From the NCBI GenBank assembly GCA_903901045.1, contig CAIUPP010000010.1, forward strand, positions 62,001-126,000: 64,000 bases of DNA, given 5' to 3'. Under the pieces are notes generated by a model. It worked only from the letters and a program-made list of their open reading frames with translations. It had not been told where the DNA came from and ran no database searches. This stretch comes from an uncultured Planctomycetota bacterium (GTDB lineage: Bacteria > Planctomycetota > Brocadiia > CAIUPP01). The position numbers and the translations under genes are program-made. Below, piece after piece: positions 17,510-25,487 of the stretch (position 1 is the first letter of the stretch; each line of letters starts with the position of its first letter).

Positions 17510-18859
17510 ATGTCGCTGTTCGAGGAAGAGCCCTCCCTGGACGAAACACCCGCCCACGCGCCGCTGGCGCTGAGGATGCGGCCGCGCACGCCGGAGGAAT
17601 TCGTCGGGCAGGAGCATTTCTTCGGGCCGGGCAAGCTCCTGCGCCGGACGCTCGAGGCGGACCGCCTGGCCAGCGTGATCTTCTACGGCCCCCCCGGCAC
17701 CGGGAAGAGCGCACTGGCGCATATCATCGCCCTTCACACCCACGCGCACTGGCAGATGCTGAACGCCGCGGCAAGCAATGTGCGCGAGGTGCGCGAAGCG
17801 ATCTCCGCCGCGCAGGAACGGCTCGCGAAACACAACCGGCGCACCGTCCTGTTCGTGGATGAACTCCACCGCTTCAATCGCGCCCAGCAGGACGTGCTCC
17901 TGCCCGACGTGGAGCGCGGCACGGTGATCCTGGTGGCGGCGACGACAATGAACCCGTTCTTCGCCATCAACTCCCCCCTGCTCTCCCGCTCGCAGATATT
18001 CGAATTCAAGCCGCTGACCCCCGAGCAGATCATGTCGCTCCTGCGCCGCGCGGCGGCGGACGCGGAACGCGGGCTGGGCAAGTTGAATATCGATCTGCAG
18101 GAGGAGGCGCTGAAGTACCTCGCGACGCTCTGCGACGGCGACGCGCGCCGCGCACTGAACGCGCTGGAACTGGGCGTCCTTTCCGCAACCCCCGGGCCGG
18201 ATGGGAAGGTGGTATTCGATCTTGCGCTGGCGGCGGAATCCATCCAGCGCAAGGCGATTGTCTACGACCGCGACGATGACGAGCATTACGACACCATCAG
18301 CGCCTTCATCAAGAGCCTGCGCGGCTCCGACCCGGACGCCGCCGTGTACTGGTTGGCGAAGATGATCGAGGGAGGAGAGGACCCGCGCTTCATCGCCCGC
18401 CGCATGGTGATTCTGGCCTCCGAGGACATCGGCAACGCGCAGCCGATGGCGCTGGTCCTGGCGACCTCCGCCATGCAGGGCTGCGAATTCGTGGGGATGC
18501 CGGAGGCGCAGATCATCCTGGCCGAGGCGGCAACCTACCTGGCCTGCTGCCCCAAGAGCAACGCGAGCTACATGGCCCTGTGCAAAGCCCAGGAGGATGT
18601 CCGCGAGGGTCGCACGCTGCCGGTGCCGGAGCATCTGCGCGGCACGGGCTACAAGGGCGCCGAACGCCTCGGCCACGGGCAGGGCTACAAGTACGCCCAT
18701 GATTTCAAGGGACACTGGGTGGACCAGGAGTACATCCCCACAAGCAAGGTATACTACGAGCCGACGGATATCGGCGCGGAGAAGCAGATCAAGGAGCGGC
18801 TGGAGGCATGGAGAAAGGCGAGGCAAGACGGCTCGTCCGGGAAGCTGTCCGGGGAATGA
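17510..18859 (+). CDS. rarA: Replication-associated recombination protein A (MgsA/WRNIP1 family AAA ATPase)
   Basis: RarA acts at stalled replication forks together with SSB. The 449-residue protein starts at ATG 17510; an upstream in-frame start lacks support. Walker A is GPPGTGKS (60-67) and Walker B VLFVDELHRFN (113-123). An arginine-finger segment and the C-terminal tetramerisation domain (from about 260, with KSLRGSDPDAAVYWLA and GHWVDQEYIP) are complete. The nested palindromes upstream suggest specific regulation. Confidence 0.93.
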   Translation: MSLFEEEPSLDETPAHAPLALRMRPRTPEEFVGQEHFFGPGKLLRRTLEADRLASVIFYGPPGTGKSALAHIIALHTHAHWQMLNAAASNVREVREAISAAQERLAKHNRRTVLFVDELHRFNRAQQDVLLPDVERGTVILVAATTMNPFFAINSPLLSRSQIFEFKPLTPEQIMSLLRRAAADAERGLGKLNIDLQEEALKYLATLCDGDARRALNALELGVLSATPGPDGKVVFDLALAAESIQRKAIVYDRDDDEHYDTISAFIKSLRGSDPDAAVYWLAKMIEGGEDPRFIARRMVILASEDIGNAQPMALVLATSAMQGCEFVGMPEAQIILAEAATYLACCPKSNASYMALCKAQEDVREGRTLPVPEHLRGTGYKGAERLGHGQGYKYAHDFKGHWVDQEYIPTSKVYYEPTDIGAEKQIKERLEAWRKARQDGSSGKLSGE

Positions 18860-19377
18860 CGTCCGGTCAGCGGCGGCGCGCGTCCGAAGAGATCATGCGG
18901 CGCGTTCTGCAACTGCCGGAATGCGCGGCCGCCGGGGTGGTGATGGCATTCCTGCCCCTCCCCGATGAACTGGACACGCGCCCCCTGCTGGCGCAGTTGA
19001 TCCGCATGGGCAAGGAGGTCTGCGTCCCGCACACGCTGGTGAAGGAACGCCAGATGGTTCCCGCGCGGCTGCGCGACATCGCCGCCCTGAAGAGCGGAGA
19101 GTACGATATCCCCGAACCGGTCGCGCTGGAGCGATGCGAGCCGGCCACCATCGACCTGATGATCGTTCCCGGGCGCGCTTTCGATAAGGAGGGGAACCGG
19201 TTGGGGCGCGGGGGTGGCTTCTACGACCGCTTCCTCGTCCAGGACGCCCCCCGCGCCGTGCGCTGCGGGGTCTGCTTCTCCTGCCAACTCATCGAGTCCG
19301 TGCCGCACACGGATACGGATATCCCGATGGAGATCATTGTCACTGAGGCGGAGATGATTCGCACGAAGGCCCGCTGA
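18808..19377 (+). CDS. 5-formyltetrahydrofolate cyclo-ligase
   Basis: This 189-residue enzyme converts 5-formyl-THF to 5,10-methenyl-THF with ATP. The signature GRGGGFYDRFL near residue 134 and the N-terminal basic KGEARRLVREAV helix identify the family. It overlaps the 3-prime end of rarA by 52 bases, so the pair is translationally linked. Confidence 0.9.
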   Translation: MEKGEARRLVREAVRGMTSGQRRRASEEIMRRVLQLPECAAAGVVMAFLPLPDELDTRPLLAQLIRMGKEVCVPHTLVKERQMVPARLRDIAALKSGEYDIPEPVALERCEPATIDLMIVPGRAFDKEGNRLGRGGGFYDRFLVQDAPRAVRCGVCFSCQLIESVPHTDTDIPMEIIVTEAEMIRTKAR

Positions 19378-19452
19378 CGCCGGAACCGGGCAGGGCAATG
19401 CCTTTCCCCACGGCGCGGCACATCGGCAGTCGCATCGATAAGTCACACCCCC

Positions 19453-19481
19453 TTGACACGATACGACATACCGGTGAAAAT
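19453..19481 (+). promoter_or_regulatory. Candidate sigma70 promoter of the NqrF-like gene
   Basis: A perfect TTGACA (19453-19458) is followed after 17 bases by GAAAAT (19476-19481). The gene starts 33 bases further on. Confidence 0.5.
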
Positions 19482-19513
19482 CGGAACGTAAACCGAGTTA
19501 AGCTCCGGATGCC

Positions 19514-20533
19514 ATGATGCCCGACTACGGCGATTGCGTAATCAACATCAACGGCAGGCGCGAGATCACCGTCAAGGGGGGCGCGTCGCTGCTTGCGACT
19601 CTGCTGGGGCAGAAGATATTCATCCCCTCCGCATGCGGCGGGCGCGGCGGGTGCGGGTACTGCAAGGTGAAGGTCAAAGAGGGCGGCGGCCCGATCCTCC
19701 CGATTGAGAAACCTCACCTGACCGCCGAGGAGCTTGAACAAGGGGTGCGACTCGCCTGCCAGGTGAAGGTCTGCAACAATCTCTCCGTCGAAGTGCCCGA
19801 GGAACTGCTCAACGTCCACGCGTACCGCGCGACGGTCGAGCGCATCACCGACCTGACATACGACACGAAGGAGTTGCGGCTGAAGTTGATTGAGCCGGAG
19901 AGCATTTCGTTCACCGTCGGGCAGTACATCCAGCTCAAAACCCCCAAATACGAGGGGAATGCAACCCCCGTCTTTCGCGCGTACTCCATTTCTTCTCCCC
20001 CTTCGGAAAGCGGGGTCGTGGAACTGATCGTCCGGCTGATTCCGAACGGCATATGCACCACGTGGATCTTCCAGCACCTGAGAGAAGGACAGGAGGTGCG
20101 TTTCAACGGCCCGTATGGAACCTTCGGGCTCAGGCAGACGGAGCGCAGGATTGTCTTCATTGCCGGGGGCAGCGGCTTTGCGCCGGTCAAGGCGATAATC
20201 CAGGACAACCCCGCGGAAATCAACCGGCGCACGGCGAAGTTCTTCTTCGGAGCCAAGTCGGTCAGGGACCTTTTCCACGTCAAGCTGATGCAGGACATCC
20301 ACGCGCAGTACCCGCGGATCGAGTTCATCCCGGCGCTCTCGCTGCCGAACCCCGGGGATGTGTGGGTCGGCGAAGAAGGGCTCATCACCGAGGTCGTCGA
20401 CCAGCGCCTGCCCGACGCTTGCGCCACAGAGTTCTACCTCTGCGGCGGTCCGGGGATGATCGACGCCTGCATCGCGGTGCTGCACAAGAAGGGCGTGACG
20501 GACGATTTCATCTTCTTTGACAAATTCGTGTGA
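19514..20533 (+). CDS. Soluble NqrF-like [2Fe-2S]/FAD NAD(P)H reductase
   Basis: The 339-residue protein has an N-terminal plant-type ferredoxin domain (ACGGRGGCGYC near 40 plus a later LACQV cysteine), an FAD domain with RAYSISSPP (FAD-binding RxYS) and an NAD domain with GGSGFAPVK. The ferredoxin and linker regions resemble NqrF of Na-pumping NADH:quinone reductase, but the membrane anchor is absent and no nqr genes are nearby. The FAD region also resembles the E3 reductases (AscD/RfbI) that serve CDP-3,6-dideoxysugar synthesis. It likely feeds electrons to a partner iron-sulfur enzyme. A small gene follows with a 14-base gap. Confidence 0.8.
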   Translation: MMPDYGDCVININGRREITVKGGASLLATLLGQKIFIPSACGGRGGCGYCKVKVKEGGGPILPIEKPHLTAEELEQGVRLACQVKVCNNLSVEVPEELLNVHAYRATVERITDLTYDTKELRLKLIEPESISFTVGQYIQLKTPKYEGNATPVFRAYSISSPPSESGVVELIVRLIPNGICTTWIFQHLREGQEVRFNGPYGTFGLRQTERRIVFIAGGSGFAPVKAIIQDNPAEINRRTAKFFFGAKSVRDLFHVKLMQDIHAQYPRIEFIPALSLPNPGDVWVGEEGLITEVVDQRLPDACATEFYLCGGPGMIDACIAVLHKKGVTDDFIFFDKFV

Positions 20534-20547
20534 GACGGGGAAATGCC

Positions 20548-21021
20548 ATGAAGCAAGCGCCGGATTGGAGTGTCGTGCAGGAGCGCATGCGCCCGGGGCG
20601 CCTGACGCGCGATGGCATGCTCGGCAATGACGCGCGCCCGCCGGCAGAGATCATTGACGCGGACGCGGCGGCGCTGGCGCGAGCAGGAGTCACCTGCCGG
20701 GAGATCGCGGAGCGACTGCACCGCATCACGGAGCTCGCCCGCAAGGCGCTGGGCAACCCCGTGGAGATCGCGCCGGCGCTTGAGGCATGGATGGAGGAGG
20801 GAATGGGACGCATGTCCTGTCCCTTCGGCGACCCCGGCCGCTGGCCCAAGGCCGTCACCTACCTGCGCCACCGCCCTACCGGCCGCCTCCTCCAGTGGAG
20901 CGACCTGGGCATCCACATGATCGAGGAGCATGGCTTCTTCGAGGGGAAGGGCTCAGCCTTCAGGATCCAGCCGGAGGAGATCATGGGGCAGATCGACGTC
21001 AAGCACGCGGACGAATCCTAG
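20548..21021 (+). CDS. Hypothetical protein paired with the NqrF-like reductase
   Basis: The 157-residue product starts at ATG 20548, preceded by GGGGAAAT. It is soluble. The N-terminal half is helical (AEIIDADAAALARAGVTCREIAERLH) and the C-terminal half contains a CPFGDPGRWPKAVTYLRH segment and a HMIEEHGFFEG segment. No family is recognised. Its tight spacing after the reductase gene suggests a shared function, perhaps a substrate-specific partner. Confidence 0.6.
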   Translation: MKQAPDWSVVQERMRPGRLTRDGMLGNDARPPAEIIDADAAALARAGVTCREIAERLHRITELARKALGNPVEIAPALEAWMEEGMGRMSCPFGDPGRWPKAVTYLRHRPTGRLLQWSDLGIHMIEEHGFFEGKGSAFRIQPEEIMGQIDVKHADES

Positions 21022-21057
21022 AGCGCTTTAACGTTCCATGCCTACGGCGCTGTGTAG

Positions 21058-21077
21058 GGGCGCAGCATGCTGCGCCC
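21058..21077. repeat. REP-like palindrome GGGCGCAGCATGCTGCGCCC
   Basis: This is a perfect 20-base palindrome in the spacer after the hypothetical gene. A degenerate relative lies inside dnaE2 at 21949-21968. It may also terminate transcription. Confidence 0.6.
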
Positions 21078-21164
21078 ATCAGGCGACCGGCCTGCCGAGG
21101 CTAGCGCTCCTCGCCACTATCGCACATTGTAGCCATGAAAGCCTAAAGTGCTCTAGAACCGGTT

Positions 21165-21253
21165 TTGCTCTGTTGAAACCATCCCGGTTGGCAAGCCGGG
21201 CCGGTGGGGACACAATACTTTCCAAAGGAAAGTTTTGTGTCCCCACCTCGACC
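21165..21253 (+). repeat. 89-bp palindromic repeat, copy C
   Basis: It starts TTGCTCTGTTGAAACCATC and ends CCTCGACC, differing from copy A at only a few bases. It sits in the 468-base spacer before dnaE2. Confidence 0.85.
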
Positions 21254-21409
21254 GTGAAACCGGCCCCGGCGAGTTCCGATCCTACAGGGTGTGCGTCCCC
21301 CCTTTTGAGCCACAACAGGTTGCCGATTTCCCTCGGAACGGGGCTATGAAAGAACTCTCCCGAGCGTAGGCCTCCTGTCAGTCTAACCTGTTATTATCCC
21401 GCAAGTTAT

Positions 21410-21462
21410 CCAAAAGGCTGATTCTCAAAGTTGACTCAGCCGCCTTTTGGTGTTAGTACTAT
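21410..21462 (+). promoter_or_regulatory. Inverted repeat overlapping a candidate dnaE2 promoter
   Basis: CCAAAAGGCTGA (21410-21421) pairs with TCAGCCGCCTTTTGG (21436-21450) with a two-base bulge. TTGACT at 21431-21436 is a candidate -35, with TAGTAC at 21454 (17-base spacing) or TACTAT at 21457 as -10. The stem covers the -35 region, so it may be an operator for damage-inducible control. Confidence 0.35.
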
Positions 21463-21489
21463 GTTTGGTATGTCTTAGAAAGAAGTTCC

Positions 21490-24400
21490 ATGCCCCACCG
21501 ATTTGCCCATCTGCATCTTCACACCAACTACTCACTCCTCTCCGGAGCCAGCCGCATCGAGGAGATCATCCACCGCGCCAGGGAACTCCGCTTCGACGCG
21601 CTGGCCATCACCGACACGAACGGCCTCTACGGCGCGATGGAGTTCTATCGCCAGGCGCGCGAAGCGGGAATCCGCCCGATCATCGGCGCGCAGATCGAAA
21701 CCGACTCCGCGCGCGCCCTCTGTCTGGCGCGCGACCGCGAAGGGTATGCCAGCCACTGCCGCATCGTGACGGCACGCCACCTTGCCGGGAAATTTGACCT
21801 GGCCGGGACGCTCGCGCGGAATCAGCGCGGCATCTTCATCCTCACCGACTCCCCCCCCTTGCTGCGGCGGCTGGATGGGAAAATCGACCCCGCCTCCCTC
21901 TTCCGCGAAATGAATCGGTTCGGCGAACGATGCCATGTCCCGTACAAGGGCGCAACATGCTGTGCCCCCGCCAACCTCGCGCATATCCCCCCCGTGGCGA
22001 CCAACGACGTCCATTTCATTCATCCCAGTCGCCATGAACTGCACCGCATCCTGACCGCGATCCGGAAAAACAAATTGCTCGTGGAGGTCACCCCCTCCGA
22101 AGTAGTTCATCCCGAAGCCTGGCTCAAGAGCGCGGCGGAGATGGAAGAACTTTTCGACGACGCAGAAGGCCGCCGGGCGATGGAGAACGCCGTGCGAATC
22201 GCCGATGCCTGCCGTCTGGAAATACAGACCGGAAAACCGATCTTTCCCCGCTTCTTTACACTGCCTCACATTCCACCGGAAGTGGCCGGACTGACGCCCC
22301 CCGCCGCCCTGCGCAAACTGGCGCTGGAAGGTGTGAACCAACGGTACCGCCCGGCATCCGCCGCCGCGCTGCAACGGATGAATTATGAGCTGGAAATCAT
22401 CGAAAAGCTTGGGTTTTCCGAGTATTTTCTGATCGTCTGGGACATCGTGAACTTCGCCCGGCGCAGCGACATCCCCATCGTCGGGCGCGGCTCGGCGGCC
22501 AACAGCCTCGTGGCGTACGCGCTGGGCATCACCCGCGCCGATCCGATCTCCAACAGCCTCCCGTTCGAACGGTTCATGAATCTCTCGCGCAGCGATTGCC
22601 CGGACATCGACCTGGACATCTGCTGGCGTCGGCGCGACGAAGTGCTCAAGTACGTCTATGACCGCCATGGCGACGATTGCGTAGCGATGGTCTCCAACTA
22701 CAACACCTTCCAGATGCGCTCCGCCTTCCGCGACGTAGCGCGGGTGTTCGGGCTGGCCATCCCGGAAATCAACCGCCTCTGCGCAAAACTCCCCTCCTAT
22801 TCCGCCGGCAGCATCCGGGAATCCATCGCCACCTTGCCGGAAGCGCGCGATTTCCCGATCGACCGGGAACCGTACCGCACCATCGCCGCGCATGCCGAGT
22901 CCCTGGACGGATTCCCGCGCCACCTCGGCGTTCACATCGGCGGCATCGTCATCGGCGACACACCGCTGACCGATTACCTCCCGCTGGAGCGCGCGACCAA
23001 GGGGCTCGTGATTTCTCAATATGAGATGCACGGCGTCGAGGCCATCGGGCTCGTGAAGATCGACCTGCTGGGCCACCGCTCCCTCACGGTGATCCGCGAT
23101 ACGGTGGATGCGCTGGAGAAACGGATCGGCGAGCGGCTCGATCTGGAAACGATCCCCGACGCCGACCCGCTGACGGCGGCTATGCTGAGCGAGGGCCGCA
23201 CCATCGGCTGCTTCCAGATCGAATCCCCCGGGATGCGCAGCCTGCTGAAGATGATCCGCGCGGAAAACCGGCTGGATGTCATCCACGCACTGTCGCTCAT
23301 CCGGCCGGGTCCATCGGCCAGCGGCATGAAAGAGCGCTTCATCCGGCGCCGGCTCGGCGAAGAACAGGTCGCCTACGACCATCCAGCCCTAAAAGATGTA
23401 CTCAAAGACACTTATGGCGTCATGCTCTTCCAGGAGGATATCCTCAAAGTCACCGCCGCCGTCGCCGGTTTCAGCCTAGAAGATGGCGACGCGCTGCGCC
23501 TGGCCATCTCCAAAAAGCGTTCGCCGGAGCGCATGGCCGCCCTGCGCGACCGGTTCATCCAGGGGGCGATTGCGCGCGGCACACCTCCGAAGACCGCCGA
23601 TCAGATATGGGAAGCGATCCAGAATTTCGCCGGCTACTCCTACTGCAAAGCCCACGCAGTCACCTACGGCCATATCGCCTACCAGGCCACCTTCCTCAAA
23701 GCGCACCACCCGGCCGAATTCATGGCCGCGATGATGGCCAACCAGGGAGGGTTCTACGAAATACGCGAGTACCTGGAAGAAGCGCGCCGGCTGGGGGTGG
23801 CCATTCTCCATCCCGACGTGAACCTGAGCGAAATAAGCCCCGTCGGGCGCGGAGAACCGGGGGAAAAGTGGCGCGCGTCATCCCCCCCCCGCGCGGATGA
23901 CCTCGGACTCGATACTCCGCGCCACACCGGTTCCATCCGCATCGGCCTGGGACAGGTGAAAGGAATCTCGCAGCGCGCCGTCGCCTCCATCCTGCGCGCG
24001 CGAACCAAACGCCCCTTCGCCAGCGTCGAGGATTTTTATTTCCGCACACAGGTCAACGACTCCGAAGCGGAAGCCCTGATCCGCTGCGGCGCGCTGGGAG
24101 GCTTCGGCCGCACGCGGCCGCAACTGTTATGGGAAATGCGGCTGCTCTCCAGCAACGTGCGCCGCTCCTTCCAGGGGGAGATGGCCGCCGGGTTGTTCGC
24201 GGAGGCGCCGGAGGAAAAGCCGGACACCCCCCGCGAAATACCGGATCTGCCCGAATACCCGGTCGAGAAACGAATCGAATTGGAGCAGGAAATTCTGGGA
24301 TTGGCAGTCACCGATCACCCCCTGCGGATATCCACCCGGGAGATGGGGCGGCGCGACGTGGTCCCCTCCAACCAGCTCGAACGCAACGTCGGGCGGCGCA

Positions 24401-24639
24401 TCACCATCGCCGGCTGGCTGGTCACCACGCGGCGCGCCGTCACCAGAGACCAGCAGTACATGAAATTCCTGACGCTGGAGGACCGGTTCGGCACCGTGGA
24501 AGTGATCCTCTTCCCCGACGCGTACCGGCGATTCGGCCACCTCATCCGCAGCTATGGCCCCTACTTGGTGCGCGGAAAAGTGGAACTGAACCACCGCTCC
24601 ATCGGACTCACGGCGGATTGGCTGGCGCTGGGGAATTGA
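21490..24639 (+). CDS. dnaE2: Error-prone DNA polymerase III alpha subunit (DnaE2/ImuC type)
   Basis: The 1049-residue protein is a C-family DNA polymerase. It has an N-terminal PHP domain (HLHLHTNYSLLSGASRIEE), the palm with catalytic PDIDLDI (371-377), finger and helix-hairpin-helix regions, and an OB-fold near the C-terminus (about 975-1045). The PHP metal site is altered (ITDTNG instead of ITDHG). The length and lack of the C-terminal tau-binding tail match DnaE2 rather than replicative DnaE1. No imuA/imuB genes adjoin. Two low-homology inserts (about 150-163 and 785-815) overlap repeat-like DNA. Confidence 0.87.
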   Translation: MPHRFAHLHLHTNYSLLSGASRIEEIIHRARELRFDALAITDTNGLYGAMEFYRQAREAGIRPIIGAQIETDSARALCLARDREGYASHCRIVTARHLAGKFDLAGTLARNQRGIFILTDSPPLLRRLDGKIDPASLFREMNRFGERCHVPYKGATCCAPANLAHIPPVATNDVHFIHPSRHELHRILTAIRKNKLLVEVTPSEVVHPEAWLKSAAEMEELFDDAEGRRAMENAVRIADACRLEIQTGKPIFPRFFTLPHIPPEVAGLTPPAALRKLALEGVNQRYRPASAAALQRMNYELEIIEKLGFSEYFLIVWDIVNFARRSDIPIVGRGSAANSLVAYALGITRADPISNSLPFERFMNLSRSDCPDIDLDICWRRRDEVLKYVYDRHGDDCVAMVSNYNTFQMRSAFRDVARVFGLAIPEINRLCAKLPSYSAGSIRESIATLPEARDFPIDREPYRTIAAHAESLDGFPRHLGVHIGGIVIGDTPLTDYLPLERATKGLVISQYEMHGVEAIGLVKIDLLGHRSLTVIRDTVDALEKRIGERLDLETIPDADPLTAAMLSEGRTIGCFQIESPGMRSLLKMIRAENRLDVIHALSLIRPGPSASGMKERFIRRRLGEEQVAYDHPALKDVLKDTYGVMLFQEDILKVTAAVAGFSLEDGDALRLAISKKRSPERMAALRDRFIQGAIARGTPPKTADQIWEAIQNFAGYSYCKAHAVTYGHIAYQATFLKAHHPAEFMAAMMANQGGFYEIREYLEEARRLGVAILHPDVNLSEISPVGRGEPGEKWRASSPPRADDLGLDTPRHTGSIRIGLGQVKGISQRAVASILRARTKRPFASVEDFYFRTQVNDSEAEALIRCGALGGFGRTRPQLLWEMRLLSSNVRRSFQGEMAAGLFAEAPEEKPDTPREIPDLPEYPVEKRIELEQEILGLAVTDHPLRISTREMGRRDVVPSNQLERNVGRRITIAGWLVTTRRAVTRDQQYMKFLTLEDRFGTVEVILFPDAYRRFGHLIRSYGPYLVRGKVELNHRSIGLTADWLALGN

Positions 24640-24678
24640 AAGCAGCGGCGCCCGTCGCAAACGCCGCTGGAAACACAA

Positions 24679-24712
24679 ACAGGCCCATCACGCCTGAGCG
24701 TGACGGGCCTGT
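24679..24712 (-). terminator. Terminator hairpin for tRNA-Asp, possibly bidirectional
   Basis: AGGCCCATCACG and CGTGACGGGCCT form a 12-bp stem with a G-T pair around a CCTGAG loop. On the minus strand it is followed by GTTTGTGTTT. It can also stop plus-strand transcription from dnaE2. Confidence 0.75.
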
Positions 24713-24718
24713 GAACAA

Positions 24719-24795
24719 TGGCGACCCCGACCGGATTCGAACCGGCAACATCCAGATCGACAATCTGGCACTCTAACCAATTGAGCTACGGGGCC
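24719..24795 (-). tRNA. tRNA-Asp(GTC)
   Basis: The full cloverleaf is present, including an encoded CCA end. The acceptor GGCCCCG pairs with CGGGGTC (one G-T). The anticodon stem CCAGA/TCTGG holds loop TTGTCGA with anticodon GTC. The T arm reads CCGGTTCGAATCCGG. Confidence 0.96.
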
Positions 24796-24857
24796 CTATT
24801 TTGAACTGCGCCAAGTCAGAACCGCGCGCAGCCTAATGCCCTACCGACCTGCGTTGG

Positions 24858-24886
24858 ATTTTACCACCTGCCAAGCGAGTTTGCAA
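24858..24886 (-). promoter_or_regulatory. Promoter of tRNA-Asp
   Basis: On the minus strand TTGCAA and TAAAAT are separated by 17 bases. The transcript would begin about 55 bases before the mature tRNA. Confidence 0.7.
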
Positions 24887-24909
24887 CTGACTGAGCGGGC
24901 TACCACACA

Positions 24910-24938
24910 TTGACGTAACGCGGCATGCCCGCTATAAT
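24910..24938 (+). promoter_or_regulatory. Promoter of tRNA-Pro
   Basis: TTGACG and a perfect TATAAT are separated by 17 bases. The predicted start is near 24945, 14 bases before the tRNA. This is the strongest sigma70-type promoter in the window. Confidence 0.85.
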
Positions 24939-24958
24939 CAACCACACGCCTGCGAAGT

Positions 24959-25036
24959 CGGGGCGTAGCGCAGCTTGGCTAGCGCGCCAGACTGGGGGTC
25001 TGGAGGTCGCGGGTTCAAGTCCCGCCGCCCCGACCA
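24959..25036 (+). tRNA. tRNA-Pro(GGG)
   Basis: Acceptor CGGGGCG pairs with CGCCCCG, followed by discriminator A and encoded CCA. The anticodon stem CCAGA/TCTGG holds loop CTGGGGG with anticodon GGG. The T arm reads GCGGGTTCAAGTCCCGC. Part of this gene is repeated at 57516. Confidence 0.96.
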
Positions 25037-25044
25037 GTTGAAGA

Positions 25045-25100
25045 ATAGACGGGCCTTGACCCAGCAAACGCTGGAATATCAAGGCCCGTCTATCTGTTTT
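25045..25100 (+). terminator. Terminator of tRNA-Pro
   Basis: ATAGACGGGCCTTGA and TCAAGGCCCGTCTAT form a perfect 15-bp stem, with a small CCAGC/GCTGG hairpin in the loop, followed by CTGTTTT. Confidence 0.85.
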
Positions 25101-25180
25101 CACGGGCGAAGCTTGGGGCAACTCGGCGACTCAACGGGCGAGCGGCGCCCCACGGCGCGAAGGTCGGAGTTATCAGCGGT

Positions 25181-25210
25181 TATCTACAGATATCTACAGT
25201 TACCTACATT
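25181..25210. repeat. Three tandem 10-bp units
   Basis: TATCTACAGA, TATCTACAGT and TACCTACATT follow each other with a 10-base period, one helical turn. They lie 80 bases after the tRNA-Pro terminator. The stretch 25101-25487 contains no gene. Confidence 0.5.
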
Positions 25211-25487
25211 CTTACAACACAGAGGTCAGGACGGGGGTCAGTGACCAGCCCCCAAAGAATGTACCAATCATAATGTTAGAGCCAGGGGATGTTGACGTCA
25301 ACTCCTTCCACCTCTCTTCCCATAATCAGGCATAGAGTGTAACATTACGCGTGAGTTCATTTAGGAGTCGAGGCGATTTCCTTTGCCTTGTGGACTGGTG
25401 CGCGTGGCCCTCTTCTTACTCCCTTTATGAAATGGAGTTATGGCCTACGTTTCATCTTCAGACTTCTCGGCCACAAGGAGCTGCCAA

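Noticed and set aside
17501-18826. 441-codon minus-strand frame opposite rarA
   Set aside because: Shadow of the rarA ATPase; no start signal and no protein-like pattern.
21532-23382. 616-codon minus-strand frame opposite dnaE2
   Set aside because: It is the antisense of strongly conserved polymerase sequence and shows no family features.
25181-25210. Possible CRISPR repeats
   Set aside because: Units are only 10 bases, directly tandem with no spacers, and no cas genes are present.
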